Assembly (NCBI GenBank): GCA_002448305.1
Contig: DJWY01000009.1
Span: 117,338 to 146,153, forward strand
Direction: 5' to 3'
Source: Selenomonadales bacterium UBA7018
Lineage (GTDB): Bacteria > Bacillota > Negativicutes > Selenomonadales > Selenomonadaceae
DNA length: 28,816 nucleotides
Part shown: positions 1 to 6,817 of the stretch, in pieces
Layout: the number at the start of each line of letters is the position of its first letter
Position numbering within the stretch: position 1 is the first letter of the stretch
Notes under the pieces: model-generated
What the model saw: the letters and a program-made list of their open reading frames with translations, nothing else
Told to the model about the DNA's origin: nothing
Databases searched by the model: none
Translations under genes and position numbers: made by a program

Positions 1-763
1 CGTCATTTATCGGCGCGAAAATTTCAGCAGACAAATCGCTAGCAACGCCCTTAATCACTTCGATAAATTTCGTCAAACCTGGCAGATAGCCTTCGCTGTA
101 AACCGTTTCCAAATTATCAACCGAGCGGTCGTGGCGCACAAGTTCAATTTTAATTTTGGGAACTTTAAGTTCCGGCGACGGTTCCATTTCGAGATTGTCA
201 AAGAAATCCTGCGCGGCGTCGAAAATTTTATCTTCAACAGGCGTAATGTCGTAAATGTGCTTAGCATTAGTTTGCGCGTTCTTTTTATTAATCGTCAAAG
301 TTTTCTCGCGGCGGTCAAGCGTCAAATCCTCAAAAATTTCGTAGCCGATTGCCGACACGCGATAATAATTTAACGTAACCTTTTCGAGTTGTTTGCGATT
401 AACGAATTGCATTTGCGGAATCAACTTGTCGAGCCAATCCAAAAACCGCCCGAAATTTTCCGGATAAGCGTTGGAGCCGTGCCCGATATAACTTTTCTTG
501 CCCCATTCGTAAATTAATTCCCATTGCGTGTCGTCGAGAATTTCGTTATTAGAATAATCCGTTTCCCATGACGAAATATTCAGTGCGTCGAAATCGGCAA
601 TCCATTGTTCAGAAAGTCCAATCACGCGAGAATTTTTCTTGTCGACGTCGTTTAAGCCGTTGCGCAAAATTTTATAGGAAACATTTTTCGTCCCGATAGC
701 AAGTTCAACCGTCTTGTAGCCGCTTAAAACGCCGCCGATTGTAAATTTTATGTGCTTTATCAT
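1..763 (-). CDS. Hypothetical protein, C-terminus cut by window edge
   Basis: An uninterrupted reading frame of 254 codons starts at the ATG at 763 and runs off the left edge without a stop. It begins MIKHIKFTIGG and contains the stretch YIGHGSNAYPENFGRFLDW near residues 90-110. There is no signal peptide or membrane segment; the protein looks soluble and rich in Asp, Glu and Lys. Its ATG overlaps the TGA of the SIMPL gene (ATGA, 760-763), so the two are probably translationally coupled and in one operon. I do not recognise the family and give no function. The frame is credible because of the coupling and because codon use matches the neighbours. It is easily missed, since it has no stop inside the window. 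Confidence 0.75.
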   Translation of the reverse strand, partial: MIKHIKFTIGGVLSGYKTVELAIGTKNVSYKILRNGLNDVDKKNSRVIGLSEQWIADFDALNISSWETDYSNNEILDDTQWELIYEWGKKSYIGHGSNAYPENFGRFLDWLDKLIPQMQFVNRKQLEKVTLNYYRVSAIGYEIFEDLTLDRREKTLTINKKNAQTNAKHIYDITPVEDKIFDAAQDFFDNLEMEPSPELKVPKIKIELVRHDRSVDNLETVYSEGYLPGLTKFIEVIKGVASDLSAEIFAPIND

Positions 764-1473
764 GATTCAATCTCCCAATAAAATTCCACAGTGTCGGACG
801 CTTTAATTTCTTCGGGTTGAATATCGAACGAAGGTTTTCCCATTGGCACAGGCTCATAGTCAGCGCAAAGAACTTGTTTGTGACGGACGCTAATTTCGCT
901 CCACGAATAATTTATATCGACGAGCCTGCCGAGTTTAACCTTAGAAGCCGCGCAGAGAACTTTAGCTTTGCGGCGGGCGTCGCGAGCGGCTGATTTTAAA
1001 ATTTCGTCGTTGAAGGCGTCCATATCCTTAATCGTGAACGCAATAGAAATTTTCGGCTGCGACAGGCAACTTGCTATCGTATCAATCGCCTTGTTAAGCT
1101 TTTTGTTATCGAAATCGAATTTCAATTTAAGGTCGTGACGACACTCGAACGCGACAAAAATTTGACGGTAGCGTTTAGAGTTGCCGTCTCTATACTCTTC
1201 GTTTTCGTAAATCGGATTGACATTAAAATTGGTCGTCTTGAGGTCGTCGCCCTTAAAGCCAGCGCGGATAATCGATTCGCGGAGCATTTCAATTTGCTGA
1301 CTGCCGATTTTCATTGCGGCGGAGTATTCTTTATTCTGCGCGGTCAAAGTCAGCGACAAAATAACTTGGTCGGGAGCTTGTTCAGCGTGCCCAATGCCCT
1401 TGATATGAATTGTTCCCTTTTCGCCCGAAATATTTTCTGTCGTTTCTTCGGTCGTGATATTTTCTTCTGCCAT
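760..1473 (-). CDS. SIMPL domain protein (DUF541 family)
   Basis: A 237-residue protein of the SIMPL/DUF541 family (cf. periplasmic YggE and BP26). The match rests on an N-terminal GTIHIKGIGHAEQAPDQVIL strand pattern near residues 20-39, a middle block with TTNFNVNPIYE near 79-89, and the C-terminal AARDARRKAKVLCAASKVKLG block near 162-182. The usual length is about 230 residues, so it is complete. Unlike YggE it has no signal peptide: the first 20 residues are acidic and Thr-rich, which suggests a cytoplasmic protein. A strong AGGAGG lies 8 bases before the ATG. It starts 12 bases after the araD stop and overlaps the next gene by 4 bases. The molecular role of the family is poorly defined, so no reaction is assigned. 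Confidence 0.8.
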   Translation of the reverse strand: MAEENITTEETTENISGEKGTIHIKGIGHAEQAPDQVILSLTLTAQNKEYSAAMKIGSQQIEMLRESIIRAGFKGDDLKTTNFNVNPIYENEEYRDGNSKRYRQIFVAFECRHDLKLKFDFDNKKLNKAIDTIASCLSQPKISIAFTIKDMDAFNDEILKSAARDARRKAKVLCAASKVKLGRLVDINYSWSEISVRHKQVLCADYEPVPMGKPSFDIQPEEIKASDTVEFYWEIES

Positions 1474-1485
1474 AAAAATTTCCTC

Positions 1486-2184
1486 CTATTCTTTCTGCCC
1501 GTAGTAAGCGTTCTTGCCGTGTTTGCGGAAATAATGTTTGTCAAGCAAGAACTGCGGCAATTTTATATCGGCTCGCGTGAGCTGCAAAGAATGATAATTC
1601 ATTTCCGCGACGATTTCCAGTGTTTTAGCGACTTCGACGGCTTTCATTGGCGTCTTGCCCCAAGCGAAAGGACCATGTTGGCGGGCAAGGGCGGCGGGCA
1701 CGGCGTCGGGGTCGATATTTCTTTCGCGGAAGGTGCGCACGATAACTTTGCCGGTATTTTCTTCGTAAGCGGATTCAATTTCCTCTTTAGTCAGAACGTC
1801 GGACACCGGAACGGCTCCGTAAAAAGCGTCGGCGTGTGTCGTTCCCAAAGCCTCAATGTCAACGCCCGCTTGCGCAAAAGCTGTTGCCCACGGCGAATGG
1901 ACATGAACTATCGCGCCAATGTTCGGGAACTCGTTATAAAGCACCATATGCGTTAGCGTGTCGCTTGACGGATTCAAATTGCCTTCAACGACTTCGCCCT
2001 TTAAATTGACAACAACCATATTTTCCGGCGTGAGTTTATCGTATTCAACGCCCGAAGGTTTTATGACGAACAACTTTTTTTCGCGGTCGATACCCGAAAC
2101 ATTTCCCCACGTAAAATTTACTAAGCCGAGTTTCGGCAACATGATATTAGCCTCGTAAACTTCGCGTCTTAATTTTTCTAGCAA
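1486..2184 (-). CDS. araD: L-ribulose-5-phosphate 4-epimerase
   Basis: Class II aldolase-fold epimerase that interconverts L-ribulose 5-phosphate and D-xylulose 5-phosphate in pentose or ascorbate catabolism. Visible motifs are GNVSGIDRE, FVIKPSGVEYD, SSDTLTH, VHVHS, GTTHADAFYG and HGPFAWG. These supply the zinc ligands (Asp of SSDT, both His of HVH, His of HGP) and the catalytic Asp of THAD. The C-terminal DKHYFRKHGKNAYYGQ is a near match to E. coli AraD. I place the start at TTG 2184: the protein then begins MLEKLRREV, as in E. coli, and AGAAGG lies 10 bases upstream. The in-frame ATG at 2193 has that same AGAAGG only one base away. UlaF and SgbE are close paralogues, and no sugar genes nearby decide between them. 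Confidence 0.88.
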   Translation of the reverse strand: MLEKLRREVYEANIMLPKLGLVNFTWGNVSGIDREKKLFVIKPSGVEYDKLTPENMVVVNLKGEVVEGNLNPSSDTLTHMVLYNEFPNIGAIVHVHSPWATAFAQAGVDIEALGTTHADAFYGAVPVSDVLTKEEIESAYEENTGKVIVRTFRERNIDPDAVPAALARQHGPFAWGKTPMKAVEVAKTLEIVAEMNYHSLQLTRADIKLPQFLLDKHYFRKHGKNAYYGQKE

Positions 2185-2194
2185 TGGAATCATT

Positions 2195-2200
2195 CCTTCT
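2195..2200 (-). promoter_or_regulatory. Ribosome binding site deciding the araD start
   Basis: AGAAGG on the minus strand is 10 bases before TTG 2184 but only 1 base before ATG 2193. The spacing therefore favours the TTG start. Confidence 0.5.
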
Positions 2201-2232
2201 CATTAAATTTTCTTCCGCTATAAAATTCCACA

Positions 2233-2275
2233 CAAAAAAATTCCCCCCTGCTAATTTTCGCGGGAAGGGAAAAAT
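2233..2275 (-). terminator. Rho-independent terminator of the surface-glycan operon
   Basis: On the minus strand TTCCCTTCCCGC and GCAGGGGGGAA can pair, with wobbles and one bulge, around an AT-rich loop. A run of seven T follows. It lies 3 bases after the acetyltransferase stop and separates the glycan operon from araD. Confidence 0.7.
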
Positions 2276-2277
2276 TT

Positions 2278-2730
2278 TTATTCCAATGTCAAAGCAATCT
2301 CGTCACAATTCGCAAATTTTGGACAGTCAATGCATTCCTTCCAAATTTTATGTGGCAGTGATTCTTTAGTCGTCAGTTCAAAGCCAAGCGATTTAAAAAA
2401 TTCCGGACGATAAGTCAGCGTAAAAAATTTCTTAACGCCGACGACGCGCCCTTCTTCCAAAAGTTTTTTTACGATAGCCGAGCCGATTCCCTTTCGAGAA
2501 AATTCAGGGTGAACCGCCATTGAACGCACTTCCGCTAATTCATTCCACGTTAAATGCAATGCGCCCACGCCGACAATTTTTCCGTCCTGTTCCGCTACGA
2601 CGAATTCTCTTAGCGTTTCGTAGAGTACATTATAAGGCTTGGGGAGCATGAACCCTTGCGCCGCGTAGCCCGCGATTAAATTATAAATTTCGTCCACGTC
2701 CGCGAACGTCGGCTTGCGATAGATAAACAT
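2278..2730 (-). CDS. GNAT N-acetyltransferase, short ArgA-type
   Basis: A 150-residue GNAT-fold acetyltransferase using acetyl-CoA. The acetyl-CoA loop is visible as SRKGIGSAIVKKLLEEG near residues 78-94, preceded by the strand LAEVRSMAVHPEF. The C-terminus KECIDCPKFANCDE carries three Cys in a CxxCxxxxC pattern. This tail and the small size are typical of short amino-acid acetyltransferases annotated as N-acetylglutamate synthase in Firmicutes and Campylobacter, so glutamate is a plausible acceptor; a glycan substrate is also possible given the position. It is the last gene before the terminator at 2233-2275 and starts 19 bases after the LicD gene, with GAAGGTG upstream. No arg genes are near. 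The specific substrate is inference. Confidence 0.72.
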   Translation of the reverse strand: MFIYRKPTFADVDEIYNLIAGYAAQGFMLPKPYNVLYETLREFVVAEQDGKIVGVGALHLTWNELAEVRSMAVHPEFSRKGIGSAIVKKLLEEGRVVGVKKFFTLTYRPEFFKSLGFELTTKESLPHKIWKECIDCPKFANCDEIALTLE

Positions 2731-2749
2731 TCACAACACCTTCAAAAAT

Positions 2750-3871
2750 TTACAGCTTAATTCCCTTAAAAAAATCCCTGTAAGAAATATCTGCGCTGGC
2801 GGCTATAGCATGATTTTCAAAAATAATCGGCTTGTGCCAGTCGCCATATTGCGTAGTCAAGCAATCTTCATAGCCGCGCGGCACCGGAAGATTTATCTCC
2901 TCAAAAGGCAGATAAACGACCTCTTCAAAATTCTCCCACTTAAAAGCTAAAGGCTTTTCGCCCAAAATATGCCCGCGAATATGCCCGACAAAATCAGACT
3001 TAGCAAAATTTTTATACGCAAATAAATCTAAAGCAAGAGCTTTTTTACTGTGCGGGAGTTTAATATATTGCTCCACAGAGTTTTTATCTAAGGCAAGCAC
3101 TTTATTTTCTTGCAGTGCCTTTATAGCTGCAGCGGGCGATATAGCCGTTTTAAATAACAAGCTCTCAATCTCGAAAATTTTCTGCTGTTGCGCATTTGAA
3201 AAGGGCGGCACAGGGTCAAGCGGGAAAATATCAACCCAAATTCCTTGATGAACGTGCGGACGGTCTCTGTATTGGATAAAAGTTGTGCGATTGTCCTTGA
3301 TTTTCATCATAACCCAAAACGGCCAACGGTCAGGATAAGTTTTACGTTGTTGCTTAGTCACGAATTGAAGAAAAGATTTATCCGGCAAAACTTTTTCTTC
3401 GTCTTCAAATTTATAATCGTGCCAAGCGTCGACGAAATAACAATCCTTAATCTCCTGCTTAACAACCCTTTTGAAGTTTTCGTAATCGGGGCGGAGCATA
3501 GCAATATCTAAATCATCGTTCCAGGGGACAAAGCCTTTATGACGAACCGCGCCAAGCAAAGTTCCACGACAAGCAAAATAATTTATCCCGTGCTTTTTGC
3601 AAATGCGGTCGATTTCGGCAAGGATATTTAGTTGGATATTCCAGATTCTTTTTTGATTAACAGTCACCAAAAAGCCGTTTCGAATTTCATCGCGGAATAA
3701 ATCTTTAACTAAAATTTGTTCGCCGTCCAGCAAGCATTCTTCAAAGGGATTAGCATTTTCCAATTCGATAAGCTGTTGTAGCAAAATATTTTGTTGGTCG
3801 AGCAATTTGTTTTGTTGTTCCATTAAAAGGCTTAATTTATCCTCGCTCGGCTTTTCTAAAATATCTTCCAA
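2750..3871 (-). CDS. LicD family phosphotransferase (paralogue 1)
   Basis: A 373-residue LicD/FKTN-type protein of the nucleotidyltransferase fold, a family that transfers phosphocholine or polyol phosphates from CDP-linked donors to glycans. The hallmark CRGTLLGAVRHKGF, PWNDDLDIAMLRPDYENF spans residues 101-133. The metal-binding acidic pair is present, but the first Asp of the usual DDD is Asn118. Residues 17-38 (EQQNKLLDQQNILLQQLIEL) form a short Gln/Asn/Leu heptad helix, probably a coiled coil. It starts with TTG, with AAGGAG 8 bases before it, and begins 12 bases after the end of its paralogue. The two share the same order throughout and look like a tandem duplication. The transferred group is unknown. 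Confidence 0.85.
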   Translation of the reverse strand: MEDILEKPSEDKLSLLMEQQNKLLDQQNILLQQLIELENANPFEECLLDGEQILVKDLFRDEIRNGFLVTVNQKRIWNIQLNILAEIDRICKKHGINYFACRGTLLGAVRHKGFVPWNDDLDIAMLRPDYENFKRVVKQEIKDCYFVDAWHDYKFEDEEKVLPDKSFLQFVTKQQRKTYPDRWPFWVMMKIKDNRTTFIQYRDRPHVHQGIWVDIFPLDPVPPFSNAQQQKIFEIESLLFKTAISPAAAIKALQENKVLALDKNSVEQYIKLPHSKKALALDLFAYKNFAKSDFVGHIRGHILGEKPLAFKWENFEEVVYLPFEEINLPVPRGYEDCLTTQYGDWHKPIIFENHAIAASADISYRDFFKGIKL

Positions 3872-3883
3872 GATGACAACTCC

Positions 3884-5002
3884 TTATTTTCCCAAAAGCG
3901 GAATGGGCTTAATTTGTTCAAAAAATTTCTTGTAAGAAAAATCCGCGCTATAATTTTTAGTATGCGAATTGAAAATAACCATTTTATGCCAGTCACCATA
4001 TTGCGAAGTTAAACATTTTTCGTATTCAATGGGCGCAGGAATTTCTATCTTTTCAAACGACAAATAAACAGTTTTCCTAAAATTTTCTAAAGGATAATAA
4101 TCTTTTATATTCGCTATAGCGTGCCCGCGAGCTTGTCCTACAAAATCTGCCGAAGAAAAATTTTGTAAAGCGTAGGAATCAAACACGCGAGCTTTTTCTC
4201 TGTGCGGGAGTTTAAAAAAATCCTTCATAAGCATATTATCCACTTTGAGCGCGTCATTTTTCTGCATTGCTTTTCTTAGGGCTAAAGAGTTTGTGATTGC
4301 GAGCAACATTAAACGTTCGTTTTCGTAAATTTTTTTGCTTTGCTCGTTCAAAAGGGGCGGCACGATGTCGAATGGGAAAACGTCGACATACATGCCTTGA
4401 TTAACATGCGGTCTGTCTCCGTAAAGGATAAAAGCCGTGCGATTGTCTTTAATTTTTATGATTGGCCAAAAAGGCCACCACGTAGGGTGCGCCAATCGTT
4501 GATTTTTCTTGACGAGTTGTTGAAAAGATTTATCCGGCAAAACTTTTTCTTCAGTTTCTAGCTTGTAATCATACCAAGCGTCGACGAAATAGCAATTTTT
4601 AATTTCCTGCTTGACAACACTTTTAAATTTTTCGTAGTCGGGGCGGAGCATAGAAATATCCATATCATCATCCCAAGGGATAAAGCCCTTGTGGCGCACC
4701 GCGCCAAGTAAAGTTCCGCCGTAAGCAAAGTAGCGGATATTATGCTTTTTGCAAATGCGGTCTATCTCGACGAGAATGTTTAACAAAATATTCCAGAGCC
4801 GTTTTTTATGCGCAGTCACTAAATAGCCATTTCTAATTTCGTCGCGAAATAAATCATTAACCAAAATTTGTTCGCCGTCAAGCAAGCCTGCTGGAGATAT
4901 TTTAGCCCTTTTCTTGTCGATAAGTTGTTGAAGTAAATTGTTCTGTTGCGCAAGCAAATTATTTTGCTGTCGCATTAAATTGCCAAGTTGTGTTTCGTTC
5001 AA
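3884..5002 (-). CDS. LicD family phosphotransferase (paralogue 2)
   Basis: A 372-residue LicD protein and tandem paralogue of the gene that follows it. The core motif AYGGTLLGAVRHKGF, PWDDDMDISMLRPDYEKF lies at residues 93-126 and keeps the complete DDDxD metal-binding cluster (111-115). The N-terminus (residues 10-28, MRQQNNLLAQQNNLLQQLI) repeats QQNNLL with a seven-residue period, again a probable coiled coil. The start is TTG and overlaps the epimerase stop (TTGA, 4 bases), with AAGGAG 8 bases upstream inside the epimerase gene, so it is translationally coupled. The mid regions of the two paralogues differ most (around residues 220-260), which suggests different acceptors. The function as a CDP-dependent phosphotransferase in surface glycan decoration is family-based inference. 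Confidence 0.85.
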   Translation of the reverse strand: MNETQLGNLMRQQNNLLAQQNNLLQQLIDKKRAKISPAGLLDGEQILVNDLFRDEIRNGYLVTAHKKRLWNILLNILVEIDRICKKHNIRYFAYGGTLLGAVRHKGFIPWDDDMDISMLRPDYEKFKSVVKQEIKNCYFVDAWYDYKLETEEKVLPDKSFQQLVKKNQRLAHPTWWPFWPIIKIKDNRTAFILYGDRPHVNQGMYVDVFPFDIVPPLLNEQSKKIYENERLMLLAITNSLALRKAMQKNDALKVDNMLMKDFFKLPHREKARVFDSYALQNFSSADFVGQARGHAIANIKDYYPLENFRKTVYLSFEKIEIPAPIEYEKCLTSQYGDWHKMVIFNSHTKNYSADFSYKKFFEQIKPIPLLGK

Positions 5003-6069
5003 GACGCTGACTCCTTATTTAAAATCGACTTCAAAATTTCGATAGTCTTTTTCACGCCGGAGCGCGTATCGTCTTTAGGCGTCCAGCCCAATTCGCGAAG
5101 TTTAGCGTTAGTCATTATCCCGTTGACAGATTTTGAAAAGCCTTTTGCTTGCATTTCGCTCGGAATCTCGAAGACAACTTTTTTACCGGAAAGCCCGCTG
5201 ATATATTCGGCAATCTCGCGCAAGGAAAGAATTTCGCTTGAATCGGCAACGTTATAAGCTTCGCCGCATTTGCCCTCCAACAAACAATAAAGAATTCCTC
5301 TTACAGCGTCCGTTGCGCAACAGTAGGAAAAGCGCGGAACGCCCTGACTTTTTAAAACAATGTCTTCGCCGCGTACGCCGTTCATAATAAATTCGCTCAT
5401 TGCCTTTGAATCATCAAGACGCATTGTCGCGCCGTAAAGCCTGGACAAGCGCGGAATGACAATGTCCATTTTATGTTGGCTGATATAAGCTTGGCAAAGG
5501 GCTTCGCCCGCACGCTTACTTTCGGGATAACCTGCGCGGGTCGTGTTGCAATCAATGTAGCCGCAATATTTTTCGTCGAAAATGTCTTCGGAATTGAGAG
5601 CCTTGCCGTAAACTTCAACGCTCGACGTGAAAACGAAACGCTCAATATTTTTCGCAAGCCCGAACTCCAAAAGATTATACGTACCAAGAAGATTAGTCGT
5701 CATAGTGCCGACAGGGTCAGTGGCGTATTGGTAAGGGTGGGTATTGCTCGCCGCGTGGATTATGAAATCAACAGGAGAATCAAAATTAATCGGCTCGTTG
5801 ACGTTGAGCTTGATGAACTCGAAATTTTTATCGCCGAGATAATCCTCGAATCTTTCATTGGCGAATTTCTGATTGCGCCCCGCCGCGAAGATTTTCACGT
5901 TAAGATTATCGGCGCGATTTTTCTTCATAAGCGCATCGACAAGCACCGTTCCGATAAGCCCGCTTGCGCCGGTCAGGAGTAAATTTTTCCCCGCTAATTT
6001 TTCCCACGACAAATTTTCATTAGCGATAGAATTTATATCTTCGGCGTAAATTTTATGCTTTATATACAT
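4999..6069 (-). CDS. NAD-dependent epimerase/dehydratase (extended SDR)
   Basis: A 356-residue extended short-chain dehydrogenase/reductase acting on nucleotide sugars. The Rossmann motif GASGLIG is at residues 34-40, the strand-four region HAASNTHP at 106-112, TSSVEVYG at 148-155 and the catalytic Tyr-x-x-x-Lys as YPESK at 181-185. Overall it resembles UDP-glucuronate decarboxylases and dTDP-glucose dehydratases, but the exact substrate cannot be read from the sequence. It starts 9 bases after the cytidylyltransferase stop, with GAGG upstream of the ATG, and ends in a 4-base overlap with the first LicD gene. The pairing with an IspD/TarI-like enzyme and LicD suggests it makes or modifies the polyol or sugar activated with CTP in this cluster. 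Confidence 0.85.
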   Translation of the reverse strand: MYIKHKIYAEDINSIANENLSWEKLAGKNLLLTGASGLIGTVLVDALMKKNRADNLNVKIFAAGRNQKFANERFEDYLGDKNFEFIKLNVNEPINFDSPVDFIIHAASNTHPYQYATDPVGTMTTNLLGTYNLLEFGLAKNIERFVFTSSVEVYGKALNSEDIFDEKYCGYIDCNTTRAGYPESKRAGEALCQAYISQHKMDIVIPRLSRLYGATMRLDDSKAMSEFIMNGVRGEDIVLKSQGVPRFSYCCATDAVRGILYCLLEGKCGEAYNVADSSEILSLREIAEYISGLSGKKVVFEIPSEMQAKGFSKSVNGIMTNAKLRELGWTPKDDTRSGVKKTIEILKSILNKESAS

Positions 6070-6078
6070 ACTGCGCCC

Positions 6079-6792
6079 TCACTTAAGCCATTCGGTTTTT
6101 TTGGCGACGAGTAACGCCTTAAAAATTTCAATGTCCTCAACGGTAGTGAGCTTGATATTTTTTTCTGAGCCTGCCGAGAAATAAACTTGCTCGCCCAACT
6201 CGAAAAGCAAAGTATTCGACGACGTGGAATTAGTTATTCCGCGTTCAGCCGCTAAGCGATAAAGGTCGCAAATTTTGCCGATAGGATAGCCGTGCGGCGT
6301 ATGCGAACGGCGCAATTTTTCACGCGGATAAAAATCGCAAGTCTGCATGCCGTCTTCAGTGCGCATAACAGGTTCGTAGCAGGGCACGGAAGAAATCGCG
6401 CTACCGTACTTTTTGGCGGTGATTATGCAGTCGGAAATAATTTCGGCGGAAACCATTGGGCGAATGCCGTCATGAATCAAAACAATGTCGTCGCGCCCGT
6501 AATGTTTTTCCAACTCGAAAAGTCCGTTGCGAATAGAAGCATGATTGCTTTCGCCGCCCGCGATAATGTGTTTAAGTTTCGTAATGTTGAATTGGTCGGC
6601 GTAAGCTTGCAGAACCGGTTCCCAACCGCCTATGCAGACAATGCCGATTGCGTTAATCTCGGCGTGGTTTTGGAAAGCCTCCATTGTGTAGACTATAACA
6701 GGGCGGTCATTAATCGTCAGAAATTGTTTCGGGATATTTTGATGCATACGAGCACCGGAACCGCCTGCCAGAATAAGAGCTATGTTAGCCAT
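6079..6792 (-). CDS. IspD/TarI-like cytidylyltransferase
   Basis: A 237-residue CTP-dependent cytidylyltransferase. The nucleotide-binding LAGGSGARM and PKQF motifs lie in residues 8-25, IHDGIRPMV near residue 110, and the C-terminal KNIKLTTVEDIEIF matches IspD/TarI. IspD makes CDP-methylerythritol for isoprenoids; TarI makes CDP-ribitol for wall and capsule polymers. The setting inside a LicD/glycerophosphotransferase operon, with no ispF beside it, favours a TarI-type surface role, so I give no symbol. The start is ATG 6792: AGGAGG lies 11 bases upstream, while an in-frame GTG at 6804 lies within that ribosome binding site and cannot be the start. It precedes the epimerase by 9 bases. Confidence 0.82.
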   Translation of the reverse strand: MANIALILAGGSGARMHQNIPKQFLTINDRPVIVYTMEAFQNHAEINAIGIVCIGGWEPVLQAYADQFNITKLKHIIAGGESNHASIRNGLFELEKHYGRDDIVLIHDGIRPMVSAEIISDCIITAKKYGSAISSVPCYEPVMRTEDGMQTCDFYPREKLRRSHTPHGYPIGKICDLYRLAAERGITNSTSSNTLLFELGEQVYFSAGSEKNIKLTTVEDIEIFKALLVAKKTEWLK

Positions 6793-6817
6793 AACTCTTT
6801 TCACCTCCTAAAAAAAT

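Noticed and set aside
1135..1956. A 273-codon plus-strand frame opposite araD and the SIMPL gene.
   Set aside because: It is antisense to two well-supported genes, has no ribosome binding site, and the protein shows no recognisable domain. It is a shadow of codon bias.
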